A DNA stretch of 64,000 bases from Rhodospirillaceae bacterium. Lineage in GTDB: Bacteria; Pseudomonadota; Alphaproteobacteria; Thalassobaculales; Thalassobaculaceae. Each line of letters opens with the position of its first letter. Position 1 is the first letter of the stretch. The notes beneath the pieces were generated by a model. It searched no databases, was not told where the DNA came from, and was given only the letters and a program-made list of their open reading frames with translations. Positions 27,747-37,861 of this stretch are shown here, in pieces. The position numbers and the translations under genes were made by a program. Location: the NCBI GenBank assembly GCA_018401495.1, contig JAGYJX010000006.1:62001-126000 (forward strand), given 5' to 3'.

Positions 27747-28801
27747 GTCGGTCGACCCGCGCGGCGGAACACCCTGCGGAACACCATTTCCGAGAATCCG
27801 ATCACCAGGAAGATCCGCACCACGTGGAACGCCGCGACGATCGGGACCCCCAGATGCAGGATCCGGGCGGTGATGCTCATCTCGGCCATGCCGCCCGGTG
27901 ACACCGCGAGCGCCATGGTCGCCACCGGCAGCCCGACGGCGAGGCCGATGACCGCCCCGGTCGCCACGTTCAACCCGACCAGGACCAGTGTCGACAGCAC
28001 CGCCGGGGCCAGGAACCGGCGCAGCGCCAGCAACCGGTCGCGCCGATAGCGCAGGCCGAGGGTGGCGCCGATCAGCACCTGCGACAGGTTCAGCACCGGG
28101 TTCGGCATCGACGACAGATCGCTCTCGGTGACCGTCACCAGCACCGCCACCGCCATCGGGCCCAGCAGCCAGGCGTTTGGAACGCGTCGCCACGCCAGCA
28201 GCGCGCCGGCGGCGACCGCCAGGGTCACCAGGGCGCCGAAGCCGAGCGGGTCGAAGCCGAGGGTGCTCGGCTCGAACGGGTCGACGCCGCCGAGTCCGAG
28301 AACGGTGATCGCCGGCGGGATGGTGATCACCACGCACAGGATGCGAAGCGACTGGGCGAGCGAGACCGGCGCCGTGTGCCCGCCGTGTCGCTCCGCCAGG
28401 ATCGACATTTCGGCGACTCCGCCCGGTACGCTGGCGAAGAACGCGGTGGCGTCGTCGACCCCGGCGGTCCGGCGCAGCGAATAGGCGGCGACCACGCCGT
28501 ACAGGATCGACAGCAGCGCGCCGATGAGCATGACCGGCGCGTATCCGGCGACCGCCTCGGCGACCGCCGGGGTGAAGGTCAGGCCGATGGCGGCGCCGAG
28601 CAGCAGCTGGCCGAGTTGCCGTCCGCCTGGCGGCACCGCCAGTTCATACCCGAGCAGCCCGGCCGCCGCGACGGCGCCGAGCGAGCCCAGCAGCCAGGCG
28701 AGCGGCACGTGCAGCAGGTCGAGCGCCAGCCCCCCGGCGGCGCCGAGCGCGAGGGTGACGGCCCACAGGACCAGATCCGGCGTGCGCAGGCGGTTCGGCA
28801 T
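27743..28801 (-). CDS. AbrB family membrane protein (PF05145, putative ammonia monooxygenase-type)
   Basis: 352 residues with about ten membrane helices in two repeats. Each repeat has the family's hallmark: FFASVPGGVAEMSILAERHG and LAVSPGGMAEMSITARILHLG, then VVRIFLVI. The old annotation as ammonia monooxygenase is unsupported; the fold resembles a secondary transporter or membrane regulator. The ATG start at 28801 begins MPNRLRTPDLVLW; upstream in-frame sequence is Arg/Gly-rich and was not used. Operon with the methyltransferase downstream. Divergent from the TauD-type gene. Confidence 0.88.
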   Translation of the reverse strand: MPNRLRTPDLVLWAVTLALGAAGGLALDLLHVPLAWLLGSLGAVAAAGLLGYELAVPPGGRQLGQLLLGAAIGLTFTPAVAEAVAGYAPVMLIGALLSILYGVVAAYSLRRTAGVDDATAFFASVPGGVAEMSILAERHGGHTAPVSLAQSLRILCVVITIPPAITVLGLGGVDPFEPSTLGFDPLGFGALVTLAVAAGALLAWRRVPNAWLLGPMAVAVLVTVTESDLSSMPNPVLNLSQVLIGATLGLRYRRDRLLALRRFLAPAVLSTLVLVGLNVATGAVIGLAVGLPVATMALAVSPGGMAEMSITARILHLGVPIVAAFHVVRIFLVIGFSEMVFRRVFRRAGRPT

Positions 28802-28944
28802 CAGCCCGCTCGAACCGCCGCATCCGCCGCGCCCAAGGCGCCGTGACCGATCCACCGCCGCATCTTCGTCCCCCAGGTCTCGTCGACCGGTTCATACTAG
28901 CGCCTGCCGCCGATGGCGAACGACTGTTTCGCAAGGAGCCCGCG

Positions 28945-30003
28945 ATGCCACGCGCCCGACACCGCACTCGACCCGGCACCCGGCCCCGCCCGGCCGCCGG
29001 TGCCGGTGGCCGATCCGGCGGCCTGGCTGGCCGCCGACCTGGCGGGCGACCCTGGCTGGGTACACCGGCTCGACGGCCACGAGGTCCACGAACTCGACCG
29101 CGCCGTCGAGGTTGTGCTTTCGCGCGGCCTCGGCCCCGGCGGCTTCGGCCGCGACGACTTTCCGCTCACCCACCTGGCCGACCGCATCGCCGGCTGGGCC
29201 CGCGATCTCGACCAAGGCCGCGGCGTCGTGCTGGTCAAGGGCCTGGACCCGGCGCGCTACGACGACGACGCGCTGGCGGCGCTGTACTGGGGGCTGGCGG
29301 TGCATCTCGGCGAGCCGGTGCCGCAGAACGCCGACGGCGACCTGATCGGCAGGGTGCGCGACACCGGTCGTGACTACGGGGCGAAGAACGTGCGCGGCTA
29401 CACCACCCGCGCCGAGATGCGGGCGCACTGCGACGCCGCCGACGTGGTCGGCCTGCTGTGCCGGCACCCGGCGATGCGCGGCGGCGAGAGCCGGATCGCC
29501 AGCGGCATCGCGATCTACAACCACCTCGCGGCCGAGCGTCCCGACCTGATCGCGCCGCTGCTGGAGGGCTTCCACTTCGACCTGCGCGGCGAGGGCGTGA
29601 CCGACGATCCGGACGAGACCACCTTCCACCGCGTGCCGGTGTTCTCGTGGTTCGAGGGCCGGCTGTCGTGCCGCTACAACGGCAAGACCATCGAGGACGG
29701 CATGACCAAGCGCGGCATGGCGCTGACCGGCCTGGCGCTGGAGGCCGTGCGCGAGGTCGGCCGCCTGGCCCTGGAGCCGCCGTTCCGGTTCGACATGACC
29801 TTCGAGAAGGGCGACATCCAGCTGCTGTGCAACCACTCGATCCTGCACGCCCGCGGCGGCTTCGAGGACTGGCCGGAAGCCCGAGCGCCGGCGCGACCTG
29901 TGGCGGCTCTGGCTGAACCTGCGCGACGGACAGGCCGCTGGCGCCGGCGTTCGCCGATCGGCTGAACACCGGGCCGCGCGGCGGTGTGCGCGTGCGCGCG
30001 TGA
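28945..30003 (+). CDS. TauD/TfdA family 2-oxoglutarate dioxygenase, frameshifted
   Basis: Fe(II)/2-oxoglutarate-dependent hydroxylase, about 350 residues. The iron site is H-x-D in MRAHCDAADV with the distal His in CNHSILHARGGF and the following 2-oxoglutarate Arg. VLVKGLDPARYDDDALAALYWGLAVHLG is the typical N-domain. The start is best placed at the ATG 28945, preceded by AAGGAG, although the domain frame is shifted by one from that ATG; two more slips occur near 29878 and 29930. Corrected, the end reads RRRDLWRLWLNLRDGQ and stops at 30001-30003. The stop overlaps the next gene (GTGA). Substrate unknown; the N-domain resembles clavaminate-synthase-like and butyrobetaine-hydroxylase-like relatives. 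Confidence 0.85.
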
Positions 30004-30584
30004 GAGCACGCGTGGCGGCGACCGGCGAAACGCTGATCGCCGACGCGCTGGCGAATCCGGTCAACCGGGCGATCCTGGAGCGCCTGCCGGCGCTCGGCGT
30101 CGACCAGCCCTGGCTGGTGGCGGGCTGCGTCTACGGCCCGGCGTGGAACCGGCTGTCGGGCCGGCCGCCGGGCGAGAACATCAAGGACTACGACGTCTTC
30201 TATTGGGACGACGAGACCGGCTGGGAGGCCGAGGACGCGGGTGATCCGGCAGGGCCGCCGAGCTGTTCGCGGACCTCGGCGTGATGGTCGAACTGAAGAA
30301 CCAGAAGCGGGTGCCGCTGTGGTACGCAGGCGAAGTTCGGGACGCCGTATCCGCCGGTGGCGTCCGCGGCCGACGCGATCGCGCTGTTTCCGGTCGCCTG
30401 CACCTGCGTCGGCCTGGCGCCGCGCCGCGACGGCAGCCTGACCTGCGACGCGCCGCACGGCCTCGACGAGCTGTACGCCGGCATCCTGCGCCCCAACCCG
30501 TTGTGCCCGAGCCCGTCCGCGCTTCGGCGCGCGAAGGCCGAGAGCTACCGGTCGCGGTGGCCGTGGCTGCGGATCGTGGAATAG
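30000..30584 (+). CDS. Nucleotidyltransferase family protein (PF06042), frameshifted
   Basis: About 193 residues. Matches the PF06042 minimal nucleotidyltransferase family: ANPVNRAILERLPALG, WLVAGCVYGPAWNRLSG, IKDYDVFYWDDETGWEAEDA (the D.D metal pair), then in a second frame RRAAELFADLGVMVELKNQ, and in a third SAADAIALFPVACTCVGLAP and LDELYAGILRPNP. Slips lie near 30240 and 30327. The transferred nucleotide and target are unknown. The GTG start overlaps the dioxygenase stop. About 220 bases of palindromic repeat DNA follow. Confidence 0.82.
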
Positions 30585-30602
30585 CCGAGCGCGGAGCGGC
30601 CG

Positions 30603-30775
30603 AGGCGGCGGGTGGGCCCCGGGTCGCGCTGCGCTTGCCCGGGGTGACGACAGGGGAAGAGGGCCTTGGCCGGGTCGGCCGCCGAGCCCGCCCGCATCGG
30701 GGTCGGCCACCCACCTCCGTCGTCACCCCGGACGGACGCGCCGTGGCGCGGCCGAGCCGGGGGCCACGGATTGAC
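30603..30775. repeat. Dispersed palindromic repeat, copy 1
   Basis: Shares 25 identical bases (30603-30627) and a 16-base match around CCCGGGGTGACGACAG with copy 2 at 59907-60033. The left arm (GTGGGCCCCGGG ... CCGGGGTGACGAC) is an imperfect inverted repeat of the right arm (GTCGTCACCCCGG ... GGGGGCCAC, to about 30769), with roughly 70 bases between. It lies between convergent genes. The form is that of a non-coding hairpin or MITE-like element. Confidence 0.75.
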
Positions 30776-30805
30776 GGGCCGTCGGGTGCGGCCGCCCGAT
30801 CCCCG

Positions 30806-31612
30806 CTACCCGGCCTTCGGGGCCACGTCGAGGCGGACCACGACGCCCTCCATCTCCGGCGACGGCGCGGGGTAGTACGACATCACCAGCGGGTCGTGCC
30901 CGGGGATCACGTGGTCGTTGGACTCCGCCAGCATCTCCAGGGTGTTGAAGCCGTTCATCATCTCGCCGAGGTTGAAGCAGATGATGAAGGGGTTGCGTTC
31001 GCGCAGGTTGCGGTAGAAATGCGCGCAGTCCGACGCCAGCACCACCCAGCCGCGCCTGGTCCAGACCCGCACGCACATCAGCCCGGCCGAGTGCCCGCCG
31101 ACCTTGTGGATGGTGAGCCCGGCGCCAGCTCGGCGTCGCCCTCGTGGAACTTCACGCGGCCGCCGTAGACATGGCGGACCATGTCGGTGACGTGCTCGAC
31201 GTCGAACGGCCGGCGGATCGCCTCGAAGCACATGCAGCGGCCGGTGGCGTAGGCCATCTCGCCGTCCTGCAGGTGGAAGGTCGCCTTCGGGAAGTGGTGC
31301 TGGCCGCCGGCGTGGTCGTAGTGCAGGTGGGTGATGATGACGTCCTCGACCTCGGCGGCGTCGATGCCGAGCAGACTGCAAGCCCTCGGCCGGGGTGCGG
31401 ATCAGCGGCACGCCGCGCGCCTTCGATTCGCGCTCGCCGAAGCCGGTGTCGACGACGAAGGTCCGTCCGGCCCCGCGCACCACCCAGACGAAGTAGTCGA
31501 GCGGCATCGGCGAGTCGTGCAGGTCGTTGAAGATCAGGTTCTGCGACGCCATGCGGGTCGCGATGTGGGCGTACTTGACGGCGAAGACTTCGTATTCCTG
31601 ACGCTCGGCCAT
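30806..31612 (-). CDS. Metallo-beta-lactamase fold hydrolase (N-acyl homoserine lactonase type), frameshifted
   Basis: About 268 residues. Start ATG at 31612 after a strong GGGAGGAG. MAERQEYEVFAVKYAHIATR ... DYFVWVVRGAGRTFVVDTGFG is the lactonase-family N-terminus. The zinc motif HLHYDHAGG lies in a second frame between slips near 31378 and 31125, followed by LTIHKVGGHSAGL, VLASDCAHFYRN and VIPGHDP in the main frame. Corrected, all zinc ligands of the family are present. Family members hydrolyse lactones including quorum-sensing signals; the true substrate is unknown. Confidence 0.87.
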   Translation of the reverse strand: MAERQEYEVFAVKYAHIATRMASQNLIFNDLHDSPMPLDYFVWVVRGAGRTFVVDTGFGERESKARGVPLIRTPAEGLQSARHRRRRGRGRHHHPPALRPRRRPAPLPEGDLPPAGRRDGLRHRPLHVLRGDPPAVRRRARHRHGPPCLRRPREVPRGRRRAGAGLTIHKVGGHSAGLMCVRVWTRRGWVVLASDCAHFYRNLRERNPFIICFNLGEMMNGFNTLEMLAESNDHVIPGHDPLVMSYYPAPSPEMEGVVVRLDVAPKAG

Positions 31613-31647
31613 GCTGGCGCTCCTCCCGGCGGGTTTTGCCGGTGAGG

Positions 31648-32314
31648 CTAGACGGCCGGGGGCCCCGGCACAACGCGGCTGGGCGGCACGTCTGTCGGCG
31701 GCTGCCGGCGGGTCAGAGCCGGTCGCACGCCGGGATCGAACTCGTCGCGCAGCAGCGCGAACAGCCGATGGTCCTGCCACTTGCCGTCGATCTTCAGGTA
31801 GCGCCGCGCCAGACCTTCCTCCGCGGAAGCCGGACTTGCGCAGCACGCCCTGGCTGGCGGTGTTGTGCGGCAGGGTGGCGGCCTCCACCCGGTGCAGGCG
31901 CAGGTGGTCGAAGGCAAAGCCGCAGGCGCCGTGCACCGCCTCGGTCATGTAGCCGAGACGGGCGAACGGCTTGCCGATCCAGTAGCCGAAGGTGCAGGAC
32001 TGGGCGACGCCGCGCCGGACGTTGGCCAGCGTGATGCCGCCGAGCAGGGCGTCGTCGTCGCGCCGGAACATGAAGAACGAGTACCCCTGGTCGCGCGTCC
32101 AGTCCTCGGTGTAGCGCGCGAGGCGACGGCGGAACGCCGCGCGGGTCAGCGCGTCGTCCGGCCAGGTCGGCTCCCACGGTACCAGAAAGTCGCGCGACAG
32201 GGCGCGCAGCTCGGCCCATTCCAGCCAGTCGCCGCGCTGCGGCGGCCGCAGATAGATCCGGGGCAGAACCACGCGCGGCTCAGCCCGCGACGGAGGAAAC
32301 AGCGTGAGGACCAA
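31648..32314 (-). CDS. GNAT family N-acetyltransferase (RimJ/RimL type), frameshifted
   Basis: About 220 residues. LRPPQRGDWLEWAELRALSRDFLVPWEP is the start motif of the ribosomal-protein acetyltransferase group, followed by GYWIGKPFARLGYMTEAVHG (acetyl-CoA binding) and LHRVEAATLPHNTASQGVLRKSGF. A slip near 31818 moves the end into another frame (EEGLARRYLKIDGKWQDHRLFALL), the typical tail. The start is probably the TTG at 32314, with poor ribosome-site support; the acceptor may be a ribosomal protein, inferred from family only. It is followed on the same strand by the lactonase-like gene. Confidence 0.87.
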
Positions 32315-32389
32315 GGCCCACCCCTCACGAACACGGTGAAGGCCATTGTCTCCTGCGTCAGCGGCGGTGGCAAGCGGATGGCGTCCGCC

Positions 32390-33210
32390 TCAACCCGACC
32401 GGTGGCGCTCCACCAGCGCCCGCGTTGCCGCGTAGACCCGGCGCGCCCGCTCCTCGGGCGGGGTGGCGGTGCCCATCGGCACCTCGGCCGACAGCGCGGC
32501 GTCTTCCGGCAGGGCGGCCATCAGGGCGTCGAGCGGCAGCACGCCCTCGCCCGGCGGCAGCCGTCCGGAGCGGGCCTCACGGATGATCGCCTCGGTGCCG
32601 ACCGGTGCCTCGGCCACGGCGTCGCAGATCTGGACGCTGCGGATCGTGCCCGGTGGCAGCGCCGTCAACTCGGCCGGGCTGCCGCCGGTGCGGAACAGGT
32701 GCAGCGCGTCGACCAGGACGGCGCCGTTCGGGCGGGCGGCGGCCGTGACCGCCGCCACCGCGTCGGCCAGCCGGCCGACCGGCCGCCACGCCATCCATTC
32801 CAGGTCGACGCCGATGCCGAACCCGGCGGCGAGGTCGCAGAGCCCGGCGAAGCTGGCGGCGAGCCGCGCGGCATCGGGGTCGTCGCCGCACACGCTGAGG
32901 CGCGCCGCGCCCAGTTCCGCCGCCGATTCCAGCACCGGCGCCAAGGAATCGGGGAGAAATCGACGCCGATGGTGGCGATCTCGATGTCGTGAACCCGCAC
33001 GCCCTCGCCGTCGAGCCGCCGGCGCATCTCGCGCATGTCGGCGCTGCCGGCGGGCAGCGCGTAGACCGGCGTCCCGGGGGCGGCCTGGATCAGGCGGATA
33101 CCGATGGCGGCCCAGCCGGTGCGCGCCGCCAGCCCCACCAGGTCCAGTGGCGCGACGTCCAGCACGGTGAAATGGGCGAGGCCGAGCGGGCGGGGGGCGG
33201 CGGCGGTCAT
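32390..33210 (-). CDS. Sugar phosphate isomerase/epimerase (TIM barrel), frameshifted
   Basis: About 273 residues. The N-terminal part is LGLAHFTVLDVAPLDLVGLAARTGWAAIGIRL, then ALPAGSADMREMRRRLDGEGVRVHDIEIATIG. After a slip near 32955 the main frame continues LAPVLESAAELGAARLSVCGDD, IGVDLEWMAW (metal Glu), AVLVDALHLFRTGG (Asp, His) and IRSVQICDA. A second, independent member of this superfamily in the window; substrate unknown. The ATG at 33210 overlaps the transporter stop (ATGA), so the two genes are coupled, an unusual pairing. Confidence 0.83.
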
Positions 33211-34032
33211 GGCGCTTGCTCCGGGGGCAGTGGCGTGGAGCGCCGCCGCGGCGGCAGGATAGTCCTCCCGGCCGCACCGTCCACCCGGCAGGCCGCGGCC
33301 GCCGTCACAGCCTGCGCCAGCAGATCCCCGACCACGTAGGCGACCGCCGCCGCCCCCAGCCCGATCGCGGTGGTGTTGAGGCCAGCGCGCCACCAGGGCA
33401 GCGGCGACCAGCGGCTTCGCAGCGAGCCGATGGCGAAGAAGGTCAGGCCCGTCATCGCGGTGGAGGCGGCGATCGAGGCCGGCAGGCCGAACAGGAACGG
33501 CAGCGAGCGGTACGATGCCGCAGACCACGAAGGCGGCGAAGGTCGCCGCCGCCGCCCGCACCGGCGTGCGCGCTACCGGCTGCAGTCCGTGCTCGTCGGC
33601 CATCATGGTGTCGATCCAGCGCTCGCGGTCGGCGGTGATCACCTCGACGGCCGGCTCCAGCGCGTCGCCCGAGAACCCCTTGGCGCGCAGGATCTGGCGG
33701 ACCTCCTCGCGCTCGCCCTCGGGAACGGCGTCGATGTGCCGCTCCTCCATGGCGCGCAGCGTGGCGTACTCGTCGGCCTCGGTGCGGGTGCTGGAGTAGT
33801 TGGCGGCGGCCATCGAAAATCCGTCGGCCAACAGGTTGGCGACGCCGAGGATCAGCACGATCCGGGTGGAGAGATCGGCGCCCACCACGCCGGCCACGAT
33901 CGCGAAGGTGGTGACGGCGCCGTCGATGCCGCCGAACACCAGGTCGCGCAGGTAGCTCGCCCGCGGTCCGACCGCCAGACGAGCCCGGATCTGCTCGCGG
34001 CTGTGGCCGTGTTCCAGGATGCCGGGTGGCAT
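33207..34032 (-). CDS. VIT1/CCC1-type iron/manganese transporter, frameshifted
   Basis: About 275 residues. YLRDLVFGGIDGAVTTFAIVAGVVGA is the diagnostic first helix region, followed by LGVANLLADGFSMAAANYSS and a cytoplasmic metal-binding helix bundle rich in Glu (EERHIDAVPEGEREEVRQIL ... WIDTMMADEHGL). After a slip near 33505-33515 the last membrane segments continue (MTGLTFFAIGSLRSRW ... GLNTTAIGLGAAAVAYVVGDLL). The family moves Fe2+ or Mn2+ out of the cytosol. ATG start after a divergent 227-bp spacer shared with the HD-GYP gene. Confidence 0.9.
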
Positions 34033-34140
34033 GCTCCGCTCCCTCGATCCCGCAGTCAGGTCGCTGATCGAGCTGCTTCATACCGGCTCGGCGGACCTGC
34101 GGCATCCGCGGATCGGCGACTGGATCCTTAAGTTTTGCGG

Positions 34141-34155
34141 GTAACGCTCCCTTAA
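34141..34155 (+). promoter_or_regulatory. Possible CtrA-type box (GTAA-N7-TTAA)
   Basis: GTAA and TTAA separated by exactly 7 bases, one mismatch from the alphaproteobacterial CtrA consensus TTAA-N7-TTAA. It lies in the spacer about 105 bases upstream of the PAS-HD-GYP start and between divergent genes. Short and degenerate, so low confidence; relevant because CtrA often controls motility and c-di-GMP genes. Confidence 0.3.
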
Positions 34156-34259
34156 CGTCTGCGCCGTTAGAGTCGTTGTCGTGGGAAAATCCTTCGTGAA
34201 GCGCGAGGCTGGCCGATGCCATGGGGTGTCCATAGCCGATGATGGTCCGGGTGCTGTGA

Positions 34260-35618
34260 ATGCAAACCATTGCCACCACGACACTGGAGCGCAGGACCGT
34301 CTTCGACATGCTTCCCATGCCGGCGTACATCAAGAACGTCGATCTGGTGTACACGCACGCCAACGATGCGCTCTGCACCCTTCTCGGAACAAGCGTCGAC
34401 GAGATCGTCGGCCGGACCGCCGCCGATCTCAACCCCACCGACTGGTCTTGGCACGAGGACACCGACCGCAGGCTGCTGGCGAGCGGCGGCGTTGCGAGCT
34501 ATGAGCTCAACCTTCACCCGCCGGGGCGCGAGCCGATCCGCGGCGAGCTTTTCAAGATCCGGCTTGACGACGCCGACAGCGTTCCGGTGGGCTTGCTCGG
34601 GGTCGTGATCGACCGGACCCAGCAATTCAACGCCGAGCAGCACCTGGTGGAGTCGCAGACCCTCCACCGGCTGGTGGTCGAGAGCATTTCGGACGCGGTG
34701 ATGCTGCTCGACGGGGCTGGGCGCTTCACCTTCGTCGCCCCGAACATCGGCGCGATCTTCGGGATCGGGGTCGATGAGGCGATGGCGCGTGGCGGCCTGG
34801 CCGAGCTGGTGTCGTGCGAGGGCTGCCCGCTCCACGACCTGCCCCGCGACCGCGAGTCGGTGAACGTGGAGTGCTTCGCGATCCTGGCGGACGGGAGCCG
34901 GCGCGAGCTTCTGCTCAGCGCCAAGCCGATCGAGATCGGCGCCAGCCGGTGGCTGGTGACCTGCCGGGACGTCACCGAGCGGGTCGAGGCCGCCAACCGG
35001 CTGAAGTCGTCGATGATCAAGACGGTGCAGGCGCTGTGCGCCACCGTCGAGCGCCGCGACCCGTACGTCGTCGGTCACCAGGACCGGGTGGCCGATCTGG
35101 CGCTCGCCATCGGCCGCCGGATGGGTCTCGACGAGAACCGCCTGGAGGGCTTGCGCCTCGCCTCCATCGTCCACGACATCGGCAAGGTCAACGTGCCGAC
35201 GGAGATCCTGAACAAGCCGGGCCGGCTGTCGGCCCCGGAGTTCGCGATCATCAAGACCCATCCCGAGGTCGGCTACGAGATCCTCAAGGACATCGACTTC
35301 CCGTGGCCGGTCGCCCGGATGGTCCGCGAGCACCACGAGACCATGGACGGCTCCGGCTACCCGCTCGGCCTGACCGGCGATCAGTTGCTGCTGGAATCGC
35401 GCATCCTGTCGGTCGCCGACGTGCTCGAGGCGGTCACCTCGCACCGTCCCTACCGGCCCGGCCTCGGCCTCGACAAGGGGCTGGAGGTGCTCGCCGAGAT
35501 GCGCGGCACCAAACTCGACCCGGCGGTGGTCGACGTCTGCCTGGACCTGATCCGGAACCGGGAAGTCACCGTTCCCGGCTGGACCAGCGCGGAGCCAGCC
35601 GAGCTGCTCAGGGCCTAG
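34260..35618 (+). CDS. PAS-PAS-HD-GYP cyclic-di-GMP phosphodiesterase
   Basis: 452 residues, cytoplasmic. PAS 1 is about residues 10-125 ([22 protein letters not shown]), and PAS 2 is about 130-245 ([21 protein letters not shown] ... [12 protein letters not shown]). The second PAS holds CEGCPLH, so a redox or metal cofactor is conceivable. The HD-GYP domain follows from about 255: [21 protein letters not shown] pair in [11 protein letters not shown], and the complete [11 protein letters not shown] motif, so hydrolysis of c-di-GMP is likely. ATG start. Its stop overlaps the convergent gshA stop. One of three c-di-GMP-linked genes here, with the island EAL gene and the PilZ gene. Confidence 0.93.
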   Translation: MQTIATTTLERRTVFDMLPMPAYIKNVDLVYTHANDALCTLLGTSVDEIVGRTAADLNPTDWSWHEDTDRRLLASGGVASYELNLHPPGREPIRGELFKIRLDDADSVPVGLLGVVIDRTQQFNAEQHLVESQTLHRLVVESISDAVMLLDGAGRFTFVAPNIGAIFGIGVDEAMARGGLAELVSCEGCPLHDLPRDRESVNVECFAILADGSRRELLLSAKPIEIGASRWLVTCRDVTERVEAANRLKSSMIKTVQALCATVERRDPYVVGHQDRVADLALAIGRRMGLDENRLEGLRLASIVHDIGKVNVPTEILNKPGRLSAPEFAIIKTHPEVGYEILKDIDFPWPVARMVREHHETMDGSGYPLGLTGDQLLLESRILSVADVLEAVTSHRPYRPGLGLDKGLEVLAEMRGTKLDPAVVDVCLDLIRNREVTVPGWTSAEPAELLRA

Positions 35619-36980
35619 TAGCGCAGTTCCTCGAACACCGGGTCAACCGAGCCACCCCAACGGGTGTGGTAGGCGTCCAGCAATTCCTCGGCGGGGGTGC
35701 GTCCGGACTCCGCGATCGCGTCGAGCACCCCGAGGAACCCGGTCTCGTCGTTGCCGGAACTGTCGAAGCGCTTGCGGCGTCGCAGCCCTTCCCGGGCCAG
35801 CGCCAGCACGTCGCGCGACCAGGCGGCGAGGCTGCGGCCGCGGAACTCCACCGACAGCCCCTGGCGCGGCACCGCGTCGCGCAGCGCCTGGTGCTCGGCC
35901 ACCGTCCAGTCGCGGCACAGCTGCCAGACCTGGTCCTGGACGCCCTTGTCGTAGAGCAGCCCGACCCACAGCGCCGGCAGCGCGCACAGCCGGTTCCACG
36001 GGCCGCCGTCGGCGCCGCGCATTTCGATGTACTTCTTCAGGCGGACTTCCTGGAACACCGTGGTGGTGTGGTCCGACCAGTCGCCCATCGAGGCGGTGTG
36101 GCCGGCGACGTCCGGCAGCTTGCCGGCCATGAAGTCGCGGAAGCTCTGGCCGGCGACGTCGATGTAGGTGTCGTCGCGGTAGACGAAGTACATCGGCACG
36201 TCGAGCAGGTAGTCGACGTAGCGCTCGAAGCCGAAGCCGTCCTCGAACACGAACGGCAGCATCCCGCAGCGGTCGGGATCGGTATCCGTCCACACGTGGC
36301 TGCGGAACGACTGGAACCCCGACGGCTTGCCCTCGTAGAACGGCGAACTGGCGAACAGCGCGGTCGCCAGCGGCTGCAGCGCCAGGCTGATCCGGTACTT
36401 CTCCACCATGTCGGCTTCGGATTCGAAGTCGAGGTTGGTCTGCACGGTGCAGGTGCGCTTCATCATGTCGATGCCCATGCCACCCTTCAGCGGCATGTAG
36501 CGCTTCATGATCTCGTAGCGGCCCTTCGGCATCCAGCCGATGTCCTCGCGCCGCCATTTCGGGTCGAAGCCGAGGCCGAGCATGCCGACGCCGAGCTCGT
36601 CGCAGACCTCCTTTACCTGGGCGAGGTGAGTGTGCACCTCGTCGCAGGTCTGGTGCAGGTTGTCGAGCGGGGCGCCCGAGAGCTCGAACTGGCCGCCCGG
36701 TTCCAGGGTGATGGCGCAGCCGGCGTGGGCGAGCGCGATGGTCTTGCCGTGCTCCTGGATCGGCTCCCAGCCGAAGCGGGTCAGGCCGTCCAGGATCGCG
36801 CCGATGCCGTCCGGACCCTCGTAGGGCAGGCGCCGCAGGTCGGCTCAGGCGGAACGCGAACTTCTCGTGCTCGGTGCCGACCCGCCAGGCCGAGCGCGGC
36901 TTGACGCCGGAGGAGAACCATTCGACCAGCTGCGCCTTGTCGGTGATCGGCGCGCCTTGGTCTTCGGGTGGACGGGACAT
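35615..36980 (-). CDS. gshA: Glutamate-cysteine ligase, frameshifted
   Basis: First enzyme of glutathione synthesis, of the alphaproteobacterial/plant type (455 residues, usual length). The N-terminus is [32 protein letters not shown], with the EHEKF motif. A slip near 36843 then leads to the frame that carries [59 protein letters not shown] and [25 protein letters not shown]. Minus strand, 13 bases after rsmE, so both probably share a transcript. Confidence 0.94.
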
Positions 36981-36993
36981 GCGTGCTCCACGC

Positions 36994-37749
36994 TCAGTCG
37001 ATGGGGGTCGTCCAATCGCCGGCAACCGCCTGCCAGACGGCCAAAGCCGCCAGCGCTGCGGTATCGGCACGCAGGAGCCTGGGCCCCAGTCCGACGGCGG
37101 TAACAAACGGCAGCTTCCGAAGCCGGTCAAGTTCCTCGTCGGCAAAGCCTCCTTCCGGTCCGATCACGAATCCGGCACGCTCGCGGATCGCCGGACCGGC
37201 GGCGACCAGCGCGGCGGCGATGCCCTGGCCGGCGCCGCTCTCGTCGCACAGGATCAGCGGCCGGTCGGCCGGCCAGTCGGCGATCATCCGCTCGAGCGAC
37301 ACCGGCTCGCGCACCGCCGGGACGGTCAGGCGGTCGGACTGTTCGGCGGCCTCGACGGCGTTGGCCAGCAACCGCTCGGTGTTGACCCGGTCGACCATGG
37401 TGCGGCGGGTCATCACCGGCCACAGCAGCGAGGCGCCGAGCTCGGTCGCCTTCTGGGCGGTGAAGTCGATGCGGGCGCGCTTGATCGGCGCGAAGGCGAG
37501 CCACAAATCCGGCTCCGGACGCTGCGGCCGGGTCTGCCGTTCCACGGTGAGGACCGCCCGGTTCTTGGCGATGGCGGCGATGCGGGCCAGCCACTCGCCG
37601 TCGCGGCCGTTGAACAGCGCCACCGCCTCGCCGGGGGCGAGCCGCAGCACGCTGCGCAGGTAGTGGGCCTGCCCGGCCTCCAGCTCGACGCTGGCGTCGG
37701 CGGCCAGGTCGCCGGTCACGTGCAGCCGCGTCTCGATGCCGTCCTTCAT
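36994..37749 (-). CDS. rsmE: 16S rRNA (uracil-1498-N3)-methyltransferase
   Basis: 251 residues. SPOUT-class RNA methyltransferase acting on the ribosomal small subunit. N-terminal PUA-like domain (HYLRSVLRLAPGEAVALFNGRDGEW), then the trefoil-knot domain with QKATELGASLLWPVMTRR, FVIGPEGGFADEEL and the knot loop VGLGPRLLRADTAALAAL, all diagnostic. Intact, ATG start, immediately upstream of gshA on the same strand. Nothing unusual. Confidence 0.96.
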   Translation of the reverse strand: MKDGIETRLHVTGDLAADASVELEAGQAHYLRSVLRLAPGEAVALFNGRDGEWLARIAAIAKNRAVLTVERQTRPQRPEPDLWLAFAPIKRARIDFTAQKATELGASLLWPVMTRRTMVDRVNTERLLANAVEAAEQSDRLTVPAVREPVSLERMIADWPADRPLILCDESGAGQGIAAALVAAGPAIRERAGFVIGPEGGFADEELDRLRKLPFVTAVGLGPRLLRADTAALAALAVWQAVAGDWTTPID

Positions 37750-37861
37750 GGCCGGGATGTACCGCCCGACCGGGGCGGCGGCAAGCCGGCCGTCCCCAGG
37801 CTGCCGGTGGCTTGCCGACCGCGCCCGGAAATCGCCGCTGTTTGGCGGCTATCCTGCGGGA

